A stretch of DNA of 64,000 nucleotides from Lota lota (taxonomy: Eukaryota; Chordata; Actinopteri; Gadiformes; Lotidae). The translations under genes were made by a program, and so were the position numbers. Shown here piece after piece: positions 41,016-50,258 of the stretch (position 1 is its first letter; each line of letters begins with the position of its first letter). The DNA lies in assembly GCA_026745465.1 (NCBI GenBank), contig JACYXH010000842.1, positions 1-64,000 of the forward strand, written 5' to 3'. The notes beneath the pieces were generated by a model, which saw nothing but the letters and a program-made list of their open reading frames with translations, did not search any database and was not told the origin of the DNA.

Positions 41016-41020
41016 ATCGT
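41016..41020. repeat. Target-site duplication, right (ATCGT)
   Basis: Matches 36,073-36,077. Confidence 0.9.
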
Positions 41021-41064
41021 CCCTTCTGGCGTTCACCATTTAAGACGTCACTTCCTTCTCCAAG

Positions 41065-41110
41065 CTCAGGACCGGAAATGGTCCCACAGGAGGGGTGTGG
41101 CTCTATATAC
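41065..41110 (+). promoter_or_regulatory. Candidate TRIM core promoter
   Basis: TCTATATAC with TATATA at 41,104-41,109 lies about 135 bp upstream of the first splice donor, and an ETS-like ACCGGAAATG sits at about 41,070. The transcription start would be near 41,135. Inferred from motif position only. Confidence 0.4.
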
Positions 41111-41133
41111 AGACCCTTCTCTCATGTTCGGGA

Positions 41134-41244
41134 GACGGAAGTTCATTTAAACCAAACCTAAGAAACGCCACGTGTCGGTCCTTCTCACGCTCCGGAGACA
41201 AAGAAGCCTTTTTAAAGGGAATATTCAGACGGAAACATTAGAAG
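41134..41244 (+). other. TRIM 5' untranslated exon (predicted)
   Basis: The donor GAAG|GTGAGT at 41,244/41,245 is strong. There is no ATG-led ORF of interest upstream. The left end is a guess from the TATA-like box. Confidence 0.45.
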
Positions 41245-43745
41245 GTGAGTCCAACATGTTGAGCCATAATCCTCGTTGAAGCCGTCCTGTCTGCAGGGCG
41301 CCATGTTGTACTGTAGCGTGCTGTACTCCTGCGCTCCGTATCAACACACGTGGCTATGGACTTACTCTGTTTCCAAACTACTCTTTTAGTCTTTGAACCA
41401 CTTTGCAATGCGGAATCGGTGATTTAAAAGAGATCACCGAGCTAACGTATGTGTCCTCATGGAAAAACTTGCTAAGACTTTGTGGATGCGCAGCGAAACA
41501 AGCCTTTAAATCCACTTGTTGTGTCGCCTCGTCGGGTTATACCAACACATCCTTGGTGGGTGACGTGCTGTTTGGAGCGCAGCTCTGGATGTGTTGGTTG
41601 AATCCGACGTGGCGGGACAACAATGGAATTGGAACGTTGGTTTCACTGCTATTCAAGTATCGAGCTTCATGAGGAGGACGCATGCGCAGCTATTACAGTA
41701 TCAGTCTTCATGAGGAGGACGCATGCGTGAGGGCAGCGGGCTCTTTCGTCCGCGTTGGTAGCGGTGTGAGAGTCCATAGCGACGTGTGTGTTCATAGGAG
41801 CAGGAGGCACATGTTGGGATTGATGTTGTACCGACCTGTTGGATGTACTAATGTACTAATAACGCATGTATGAATATAGATGCATTATAACTAGTTATAA
41901 ACTGTTATTTTACCATTAGAAAATGAATGTCTTTGTTTTTAACATAATCTTTTTTAAATAATCTCTTCTAGGAATGGCGTCCAACACTTCCTGGTCTGAA
42001 GAGGACTTTTCATGTTCCATCTGTCTGGATGTGTTCAACAGCCCAGTTTCCACTCCATGTGGACACAACTTCTGTAGAACCTGTATCACAACGTTCTGGG
42101 ATGGTAGAGTCCAGTACAAATGTCCTGTTTGCAACCAGCTGTTCCACACAAGACCTGATTTACGGGTCAATACCTTCATATCAGGGATGGTTGATCGGTT
42201 TAGAAGAAAAACTGTAAAAGTAAAAGTGCAGCCATCGATTGAACCAAGAGAAGTTCCATTTTGTGATGTCTGTACTGGGACCCAGTTGAAGGCTGTGAAG
42301 TCCTGCCTAGTGTGTTTTACCTCTTACTGCCAAACCCACCTGGAGCCACATCAGAGAGTCGCACGCCTGAAGAAACATCGGCTGGTCGAGGCTATGGACC
42401 GTCTGGAAGACAGGATGTGTAAGAAACACGACCGACTTCTGGAGCTCTTCTGCCAGACTGAACAGGTGTGTTTGTGTCTGTACTGCACAGTGACGGACCA
42501 CAAGTCCCATCCTGTTGTACCTCTAAAGGAGGAATTTGAAGTGAAGACGGCCCAGCTGGGGAAGAAAGTTCATCATATGATCCAGGAGAGACAACGAAAG
42601 ATACAGGATATTAAAGACACAGTAGATTGCAGCAAAGCAGACGCAGACAGAGAGATAGCTGATGGTGTGCAAGTCCTCACTGCTCTGAAGCGCTCGATTG
42701 AAAAGTGCCAGGATGATCTCAACCAAACGGTTAAAGAGAAACTGAAATCCACACAGAGAGAAGCTGAAGACCTCATCAAAGAGCTGGAGCAGGAAATAAA
42801 AAATCTGACCAATAGAATCTCAGAGGTGAAGCAGCTCTCACACACTGAAGATCACCTCCACTTCCTCCAGACCTTCAGATCCCTGAAGAATCCTCCACCC
42901 ACCAGGGACTGGACAACGGTGGAGGTCCGGCCTCTGTCATATGTAGGGACCTTGATGAGATCCCTGATTCAGCTGAAGAAGACACTGAACATTGAGATGA
43001 AGAAGGTGCCTGACCTGAGATCAGCTTTAAAGAAGTGTAAGTGTCTGTTTAGTTTAGGGCTGTCAAATGTACATTCAATATTCCAATATTAACAAACATA
43101 ATATATTCTAATATAAAAGTTAAATAGCTGAAACTGTACTAGTGATGATGATGAAGAGTGGTTCAGCAGCTAATCATGTCTTGTTCTCCCAGCAGATGCC
43201 TGTGAACTCACACTGGACCCAAACACAGCCCACAGACATCTCTCTCTGTCTGAGGACAACAGAAAGGTGACGCTGGTTGGAGAGGACCAGTCGTATCCTG
43301 ATCACCCAGAGAGATTTGACTACTGGGACCAGGTGTTCTGTAGAGAGGGTCTGACTGGCCACTGTTACTGGGAGGTAGAGTGGGAAGGAGGTGTTAATAT
43401 AGGAGTGACATACAGAGGAATCACAAGGAGAGGAGGGGGTGCTGACAGCATGCTTGGATGGAACAACAAGTCCTGGAGTCTTAATTGTCATGATGGTGGT
43501 TACTCTGCCTGGTACAACGGTAGTAGAACAGACATACGTCTCCCCCCCCTGGCTCTAACAGAGTAGGAGTGTATCTGGACCGGCCTGCTGGCACTCTGTC
43601 CTTCTACAGAGTGTCCCCAGATGTAGGATGGTCCTCAGACACACTGACACACATCCACACCTTCCAGTCCACCTTCACCCAGGAGGACCTCCTCCCTGGG
43701 TTTAGGTTATGGGGTGGTGCCTCAGTGTCTCTGTGTCGGTTGTAG
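41135..43745 (+). CDS. TRIM family E3 ubiquitin ligase-like (RING-B-box-coiled coil-B30.2), frameshifted
   Basis: Gene span. A 5' untranslated exon ends at a GAAG|GTGAGT donor (41,244). Coding exon 41,972-43,036 starts at the ATG 41,974 after CTTCTAG|GA. The B30.2 exon is 43,196-43,745. Intron phases match (T|AT in the joining Tyr codon). The first 354 codons encode RING, B-boxes and coiled coil, and the second exon PRY-SPRY. The protein would be a cytoplasmic ubiquitin ligase of the large fish TRIM/finTRIM-like group, members of which act in antiviral defence. The exon order is conserved, but the B30.2 exon carries a 1-nt deficit in a C8 run, so as written the protein stops at 43,566. It is convergent with the NLR gene. 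Confidence 0.85.
41972..43036 (+). CDS. TRIM coding exon: RING, B-boxes, coiled coil
   Basis: The ATG at 41,974 begins MASNTSWSEEDFSC. RING C3HC4 spans residues ~14-57 (CSICLDVF, CGHNFCRTC, CPVCNQLF). A B-box-1-like segment (CDVCTGTQL, CLVCFTSYC) is at ~90-125. B-box 2 (CKKHDRLLELFC, CLYCTVTDHKSH) is at ~148-185. A heptad-rich coiled coil follows to ~300 (ADREIADGVQVLTALKRSI). The exon ends at AAGAAGT|GTAAGTG, the same donor context as the NLR linker exon. No internal stops; all zinc ligands I can see are present. Confidence 0.92.
43196..43745 (+). CDS. TRIM B30.2 (PRY-SPRY) exon with 1-nt frameshift
   Basis: The acceptor is CAGCAG|ATGCC; a tandem NAGNAG site at 43,192/43,195 would add one codon. 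The exon reads PRY ([23 protein letters not shown]) then SPRY ([30 protein letters not shown]). At the C8 run 43,542-43,549 the frame shifts and stops at 43,566. In the next frame the remaining SPRY continues to a natural stop at 43,745 ([30 protein letters not shown]). The homologous NLR exon is 551 nt against 550 here, which supports a single missing base, either a real mutation or a homopolymer error. Confidence 0.88.
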
Positions 43746-43783
43746 TCACACACAGTAAACAAACACACAGTGTTGGAGTAATA

Positions 43784-43927
<144 letters not shown>

Positions 43928-44109
43928 CCAGTTTATTACTACTACTTTCTATTCAGTGTATTAACGTTGGCTGATACATGTAGTGGCTTCTTCCTCCATA
44001 TGCTCGCGGCTAACGCTCTCAACAGGCTTATAGTACGTGGCGTCTAGTATTCTAGTATTCAGTGGGGAAGTGCAGCAATACCGTCATTCAGGAGAGAATA
44101 TATGCAGAG

Positions 44110-44635
44110 GTTATATTTACTGTTTCATTTACTTCAGTAACTTTTTGAATAGATTACATGTAAGAGTAGTTTTAATGTAACATATTTTCACTTTTACTCA
44201 AGTATATTTGAGAGAGATTGTGGCTGTATTTGTCTTCATTCATTATTATTATTATAATTTTTTATTCGTTTTGTATTCGTTATTTTTTATTATTATTCGT
44301 TATTTTGTAAAGATGTAATGTGTTTTGTTGTTTTATTTGAAGGGATACATGCTATTCTATATGTTGCTAATGTATATTGGACAAGCATATACAATGTAAT
44401 ATTTGTTCATTTACATTCATCTTGCTCTGCTTATTACAACAATAAATCATTTGGTTTGAAGTAAGTCAGTACTTGAGTAATCTTTTCACTAGATACTTTC
44501 TTACTTTTCCTTAAGTCATTATCTGGTGACTACTTTTACTTCTACTTGAGTTATTGTTATTTTAAATATATACTTGTTATATATAAAAGTAGGCTGTTAT
44601 AAATAGGAGGTTATTGACAGTGCTCATTATTCTAT
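44110..44635 (+). repeat. Dispersed repeat, copy 2
   Basis: Same element as 2,800-3,080 and, inverted, 46,905-47,285. It extends further right than copy 1, through AGTAGGCTGTTATAAATAGG, AGGTTATTGACAGTG and TGCTCATTA. That makes copies 2 and 3 alignable over ~350 bp. Confidence 0.8.
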
Positions 44636-44689
44636 ATAATTATATTATTAGGTATTCACAGTGTATCTGTGGATACCTATTGTTATTGT

Positions 44690-45290
44690 CACGGTTGGGT
44701 ATTATTCTTGTCTTATATCTCCACGATGCACAGCTCAAAAGTTGTCAGATTTTAGGAAATTTATAGATACCCGTGGTAAGCAGGTCTCGAAAAAGTCTGC
44801 CGGTGAATTGTGCATAGGTGGCGCTATAACATCAATTAAACAATCAGTCCGTCCGCCCCTATGGATGAACATTTCTGAAACTTAGTGTACATGCCTTATT
44901 TCACTTGCTGATTTTCCTCTTGGGACCATAAAGTCCGTCATGATAGATTTTGCTGTACAGTGAACATTTAATGAGACCTTCAAAAATGATCTTCTACAGA
45001 ACCAGAGCTTTTAATGACAAACGGATTTCAGATTCATGATCTGTGGGCTTGTCTGAGCTTAAATCTTTCATTGATCTTTGATTGGGTATAAAAAGGCAGA
45101 ATTATGGCAAATTCAAAATTATTCAAGATTATCATTATACCAGCCATTAGTCAGCTTCAGAAGGGAGCAGGAACTTGAAATCTGGCATGCACATAGAGGA
45201 CAGCTTCCTTCACATCTGAGAGTCAATATCCCATTCCATGACGTTATTGCTCTTAAGCGTAATTCACCAATTCTCTAGCAGGTGACAAAA
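44690..45290. repeat. Old dispersed repeat shared with 60,600-61,060
   Basis: Shared islands include AGGTCTGTCTAGATTTTGCTG-like (here AAGTCCGTCATGATAGATTT), GTAAGCAGGTCTSGAAAAAGT, GGCGCYATA and GGAACTTGAAAYYTGGC. Too diverged to outline exactly by eye. Confidence 0.5.
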
Positions 45291-45326
45291 TATCACACAT
45301 AAACGGCATCTACTATGAAACTACTG

Positions 45327-45461
45327 TGTCTGTGTTTGTGTGTGTGTGTGTCTCTATGTCTTTGTGTGTGTGTGTGTGTGTCTATGTCTTTGAGTGTGTG
45401 TGTGTCTCTTTGTCTTTGTGTGTGTGTGTGTGTGTGTGTGTCTTTTTCTGTGTGTGTGTGT
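45327..45461. repeat. Degenerate TG-rich microsatellite
   Basis: TG runs broken by repeated TCTATGTCTTTG and TCTTTGTCTTTG interruptions. Confidence 0.9.
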
Positions 45462-45534
45462 CTCTACCTGGTTCCTTGTTATTTGAATTTTATTTTGCCA
45501 AAATATAGTGTGATTTGAACCCGTTAATACTTAT

Positions 45535-45617
45535 GTCCATGTAGTGTAGTAGTAATGCTGCTGTTTCACGGATGTAGGGTTCCCGGTTCGAGTCCGACGC
45601 TGACCGTGCATTTTTTT
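45535..45617 (+). tRNA. tRNA-like (Val-like) sequence, pseudogene or SINE head, with T7 terminator
   Basis: An A-box-like GTAGTGTAGTAGTAATGC and a B box GGTTCGAGTCC (45,585-45,595) are spaced as in a tRNA gene. A TTTTTTT run at 45,611-45,617 could end Pol III transcription. The 5' part resembles tRNA-Val (GTAGTGTAGTGG type), but I cannot close a clean acceptor stem, so a functional tRNA is unlikely. A second B-box-like AGTTCGAGTCC follows at about 45,646 in a related CGACCGTGCRTTTT context. Confidence 0.4.
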
Positions 45618-45769
45618 GAGACGTGGCACAAACACGGGGTCGCCAGTTCGAGTCCGACCTCGACCGTGCGTTTTGCTCGACGTGGCTCGAAAAGGGCGGC
45701 CGTTGGGAAAGGCGGTGCGTGGGCTGTGAATACCTTGTGTGACTGCTTGCAGTCCTAGTCTACAATTCT

Positions 45770-46100
45770 TATCATTACCAATACAAACCCTGATCTTGTT
45801 CCATCTTAGTATGTCTTCTATGATCTTAAACTTAGTAACCTATGCTCTTTAGTCAACCTTACTAGAATAATCACATAATGCAGAAAGAAACCCGTTCCAC
45901 GCTGCTCTGAACTCCGGTCCGGTTCTTTCCGGGATGTCTACGGGCCCTTTCGGAGGCCCCGTGACGTCACAACTTCAGCTCCATCTGGGGAGCGGTTATT
46001 GTTGGGGTCCGAGAAGGTTCATGAAGCTTCTCGGACCCTTGTAGGATAAGGCCACGGTGTGTGGTGCGTTTCATATGTCTTTATAATCTAATACTATATA
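45770..46100. other. Intergenic, no gene seen
   Basis: No recognisable coding or RNA features. Confidence 0.5.
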
Positions 46101-46102
46101 TC

Positions 46103-46380
46103 ACTATATAAGCCTAATTATAAAGGGTAATGAAGGTTTAATAGAAGAGTTCTCAACAGCTTTATTCTTTATTATTCATTGGTTCCTATAACTATATAAG
46201 CCTAATTATAAAGGGTAATGAAGGTTTAATAGAAGAGTTCTCAACAGCTTTATTCTTTATTATTCGTTGGTTCCTATAACTATATAAGCCTAATTATAAA
46301 GGGTAATGAAGGTTTAATAGAAGAGTTCTCAACAGCTTTATTCTTTATTATTCGTTGGTTCCTATAACTATATAAGCCTA
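46103..46380. repeat. ~87-bp minisatellite, three and a fraction units
   Basis: Unit includes ACTATATAAGCCTAATTATA, AAGGGTAATGAAGGTTTAAT and CTCAACAGCTTTATTCTTTA. Units differ at single bases (CATTGG/CGTTGG). The array ends abruptly after AAGCCTA at about 46,380. Confidence 0.93.
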
Positions 46381-46904
46381 CATCCATGACTACTGCTCTC
46401 CATGCAGAGACTGACTGACTGACTGACCCCGCCCATCCACAAACCAATTGAACCAGTGGGCGGGGCTACACATAGCCCCGCCCGCGCGCGAGCCACGTCT
46501 AGTGGGAGGGAACGCCTCTTCGTAAAGTCCCACAAGCAGCAAGGGCGGCTTATTGTCAACGTGTGATCTGTGTCGATGTGAAGGAAACCGCTGCAGCTTA
46601 TTGGCCTTAGTGACAAGGGCGTGTTGTCACCACATCGCTGTTTGGAATGGACGTCTGGGACTACTGCTCTCCGTGCTCTCACACATGCCCGGCCACGTTG
46701 TGGGAATCATGGGAAACTTGTTTTCCAGCCAATCACGTCATTTCACCCGCGTTGTACTCGTGAACCAATGTGCGCGGAAGGGGAACACGGGATGGGTTTG
46801 AAACCCGACACAAGCTGTACAACCGTCTCCTCCGTTTGGCTCGAGCCAGAGACCGTCCCACCTGTCACTCACTGGATCCTGTGGTCCAATCAAACGACCC
46901 CACG
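46381..46904. other. Intergenic, no gene seen
   Basis: GC-richer than its surroundings, with GGGCGGGGC and CCCCGCCC boxes at 46,420-46,490. Short ORFs show no family features. Confidence 0.5.
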
Positions 46905-47285
46905 GTGAGCACTGTCAACAACCTCCTATTTATAACAGCCTACTTTTATATTTAACAAGTATATATTTAAAGTAATAATAACTCAAGTAGAAGTAAAAGT
47001 ATTCATCAGATAATAGCTTGAGGAAGAGTAAGAAAGTATGTAGTGGAAAGATTACTGTACTGAGTACAGTACTGAGTTACTTCAAACCAAATGATTTATT
47101 GTTGTAATAAGCAGAGCAAGATGACCGTAAATAGACATTATAGACATATTACATTGTATATGCTTGTCTAATAGACATTAACAACATATGAAATAGCATG
47201 TATCCCTTCAAATAAAACAACACACAATAACATATTAAACGTTTACAAAATAACATGAATGAAGACAAATACAAACACAAGAAAG
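46905..47285 (-). repeat. Dispersed repeat, copy 3 (inverted)
   Basis: Reverse complement of copy 2 from the TGAGCACTGTCAACAACCTC end to GAATGAAGACAAATACAAAC. Beyond it lie CT-rich and TG-rich microsatellites, as the other copies abut GA runs. Confidence 0.8.
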
Positions 47286-47320
47286 CTCTCTCTCTCGCTC
47301 TCTCTCTGTCTGTGTGTTTG

Positions 47321-47371
<51 letters not shown>
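47286..47371. repeat. (CT)n/(TG)n compound microsatellite
   Basis: CTCTCTCTCGCTCTCTCTCT then TG run. Confidence 0.95.
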
Positions 47372-47374
<3 letters not shown>

Positions 47375-47746
47375 GATTTGCACCGTTTGAAGAAGTAGAT
47401 AACCCCTTTGGGGGTAAAATTGGATCTTACATAAACACACACACACACGTGCGCAGATCATCATTGTGTGTTACTGATCAGAAGAATACAGCCCTCCCTC
47501 CCTCATATGAGACCATGCCAGTCCTGTAACTACAAACACCAGCAGCACTATAATGACCATCATCTTTATTCAAATATGAGATTAGTTGGCACACAAAGAC
47601 CAACGATAACAACCAAAGTCCACCATGTAGTCTGCTTCACTGCCATAGGCAGAGAGAAAATATGAATCAAAAGAACAAAACATGAGCTGTGAAGCTGCTC
47701 AACAGTTGGGGTTGGAGCCAACCACTCGACCACAAGGGCCCTCGGG

Positions 47747-47747
47747 G

Positions 47748-47778
<31 letters not shown>

Positions 47779-47896
47779 TTGTGCATGCGTGCGAGTGTGT
47801 GCATGCATGCGTGCATGTGTGTGCGTGCGTGTGTGTGCGTGTGTGTGCACGCGTGTTTGTGTGTGTGTTTGTGTGTGTGTGTGTGTTTGTGCGTGC

Positions 47897-47941
<45 letters not shown>
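47747..47941. repeat. Degenerate (TG)n/(GCATGC) microsatellite
   Basis: TG runs with GTGCATGCGTGC-type purine-pyrimidine alternation over nearly 200 bp, so it is prone to Z-DNA. Confidence 0.93.
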
Positions 47942-47942
<1 letters not shown>

Positions 47943-49607
47943 TAGGAGGAAGTTGGCGGAAGGGGTTTAATATGAATGTTGAACAGGTTGAGAGGATCTA
48001 GCACATCTGGGGAACGTGATTAACTGTTCTTAGGAACATGCAACACTGGCGAACGGAGGAAGGATTAAAGGGCTGTGTCAGACAGAAAAGAAGTCCTTAT
48101 ATTAGAGCATGTCCAACATCCATACCTTCAGATTGGTGCCACAGCAGTGAGGGCCGCTATCGCCAATATGGGTTGGACCATCTGTGAGGCAGCGGGGGTG
48201 TCAGACAGACAAGGCAACCAAAAGTGAAAGTGTCTGGATTCTGTCCAAACCTCCACACCCCCTCCTCTGAGCTGATGAACTATTCATCTTGTCTGTTGTT
48301 TCTTTCAGTTCAAAGTTGTCTTTTATAGAAGTAAAGGGGGGGACGGTTAGATTAATCTGTAAATCTTTAATCTTATGTTGGCATACTGTATGTGTGTCGG
48401 CTTATGAAAGGTCTCCAAAAACAAAGCAACGTGGGAAAAACCAACAGGGAATGTAGAGCATCATGTGCTGTTCTGGCCAGAGTACGCGGTCAGTTTACCC
48501 AAAATCCCAAATATCCTCCCACTTTTTACCAAAACAACCAGGTGGTTTCTATGGGATTTCTTTGAAAAACGGCCTCATATCTTAATATTTAGTCTTTTAT
48601 CAGACGCAGTGATCCAAAGCTACGTAGTGAATAGATACACATATGCGTTGAAAGTATGATGCTAAGGGTGCTGCAGCACCCCCTGTTGGCTGAGAGGGAA
48701 ATAATGTTGGAAATAATAATGTAATTTTTAAATTATTTCTGATTTATATATATTCTTCTTAAGGCCCTTGTGTTAGCATTATTTAGTATTAAAACTAAAA
48801 TAATTATTGGCTGAATACACGAGAACATTCAGTTGAATCCACTGTTTATTACCATGATGTTTCATTAACAAATGCAACAGAAAAATAGTCCCTTACATGT
48901 ACACAATAAACACAATAACTAAAATAATAGAAGCAGCAGACATTACAAACTATAAACAGGTGCGCACATATCTTGAATAACTGAACATATTCTGCTGCCG
49001 TTTTGTTCCCAACAGAACACAAGGAATCAATATTCAGTTTAAAGTTATTTACAACATGAACATTACCCCATAGACCAGTTGGTCTAATGAATAAAATATA
49101 AAATCTGCTTTAAATCAGGTTCCATGTTAGGATTAGTACAATTAAAACTGATATCAGAGTCTTTAAGAACAAAACTGTTAATGACTGAAAATATAAAAAC
49201 ATTGTAGAATAAAAAAACACGTGATTTACCATCAATAGGTATTTAAATACATTTCAAATAAAAAAAATTATCTTTGTAAAACCTGGTTAGCTAACTCTAT
49301 GGAAGATCTTATGTCTCTTCCATTCATGGAATATCAAGATAAACTTTTCAGAAGCCCAATCAAATGTAGCATTTGGAGTTTAGTTAATACATGTTTTAAA
49401 ATCAACCAAAATACAAAAGTCTTGAATTTGAGGAAACACTGATACGAGTATCATTCATAGTGACGTCACCTGTTCACCTTCTCTACAGCGTAAACACCGA
49501 TTCATTCTCCTGACCCAATTTACACTGATAACCACATTATACAATAGAGAGAGAGAACCAGACATCAACCTCTCAAACAGAGCAATAGTTCTTAAACCAA
49601 ACCCAGG
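47942..49607. other. Intergenic / NLR 3' flank, no second gene seen
   Basis: AT-rich from 48,700 on. It lies downstream of the NLR stop on the minus strand, so it probably holds its 3' end. Several minus-strand AATAAA hexamers occur (e.g. complement of TTTATT at 48,845), but I cannot choose a site. Confidence 0.5.
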
Positions 49608-49609
49608 GT

Positions 49610-49708
<99 letters not shown>
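49610..49708. repeat. (TG)n microsatellite touching the NLR stop codon
   Basis: About 48 TG units that begin immediately after the minus-strand TAG stop of the B30.2 exon, i.e. (CA)n at the start of the 3' untranslated region. Confidence 0.97.
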
Positions 49709-50258
49709 TACAACCGACACAGAGACACTGAGGCACCACCCCCTAACCCAAACCCAGGGAGGAGGTCCTCCTTGGGGAAGGTGGACTGGAAGGTGTGGAG
49801 GTGTGTCAGTGTGTCTGAGGACCCTCCTACATCTGGGGACACTCTGTAGAAGGACAGAGTGCCAGCAGGCCGGTCCAGATACACTCCTACTCTGTTAGAG
49901 CCAGCGGGGAGGAGACGTATGTCTGTTTCTCTACCGTTGTACCGGGCATAGTAACCAACATCATGACAAACAAGACTCCAGGACTTGTTGTTCCCTCCAA
50001 GCCTGCTGTCATCACTCCATCCTCTCCTTGTGATTCCTCTGTATGTCACTCCTATAACAACACGTCCTTTCCTCTCTACCTCCCAGTAACAGCGGCCAGT
50101 CAGAGCCTCTCTACACAACACCTGGGGATGGGAGTCAAATCTCTCTGGGTGATCAGGATACGACTGCTCCTCTCTAACCCACGTCACCTTTCTGTTGTCC
50201 TCAGACAGAGAGAGTAGTCTGTTGGCTGTGTTTGGGTCCAGTGTGAGTTCACAGGCAT
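49708..50258 (-). CDS. NLR B30.2 (PRY-SPRY) exon
   Basis: 551 nt, acceptor CCCGTCAG|ATGCC at 50,258, stop TAG at 49,710-49,708. PRY ([23 protein letters not shown]) and SPRY ([54 protein letters not shown]) are uninterrupted. It probably serves as the ligand-binding end of the receptor. It is very similar at the DNA level to the TRIM B30.2 exon at 43,196, and the similarity continues into the preceding intron. Confidence 0.93.

Noticed and set aside
47566..48004. ORFs around the TG-rich tract at 47.7-47.9 kb
   Set aside because: Microsatellite translations.
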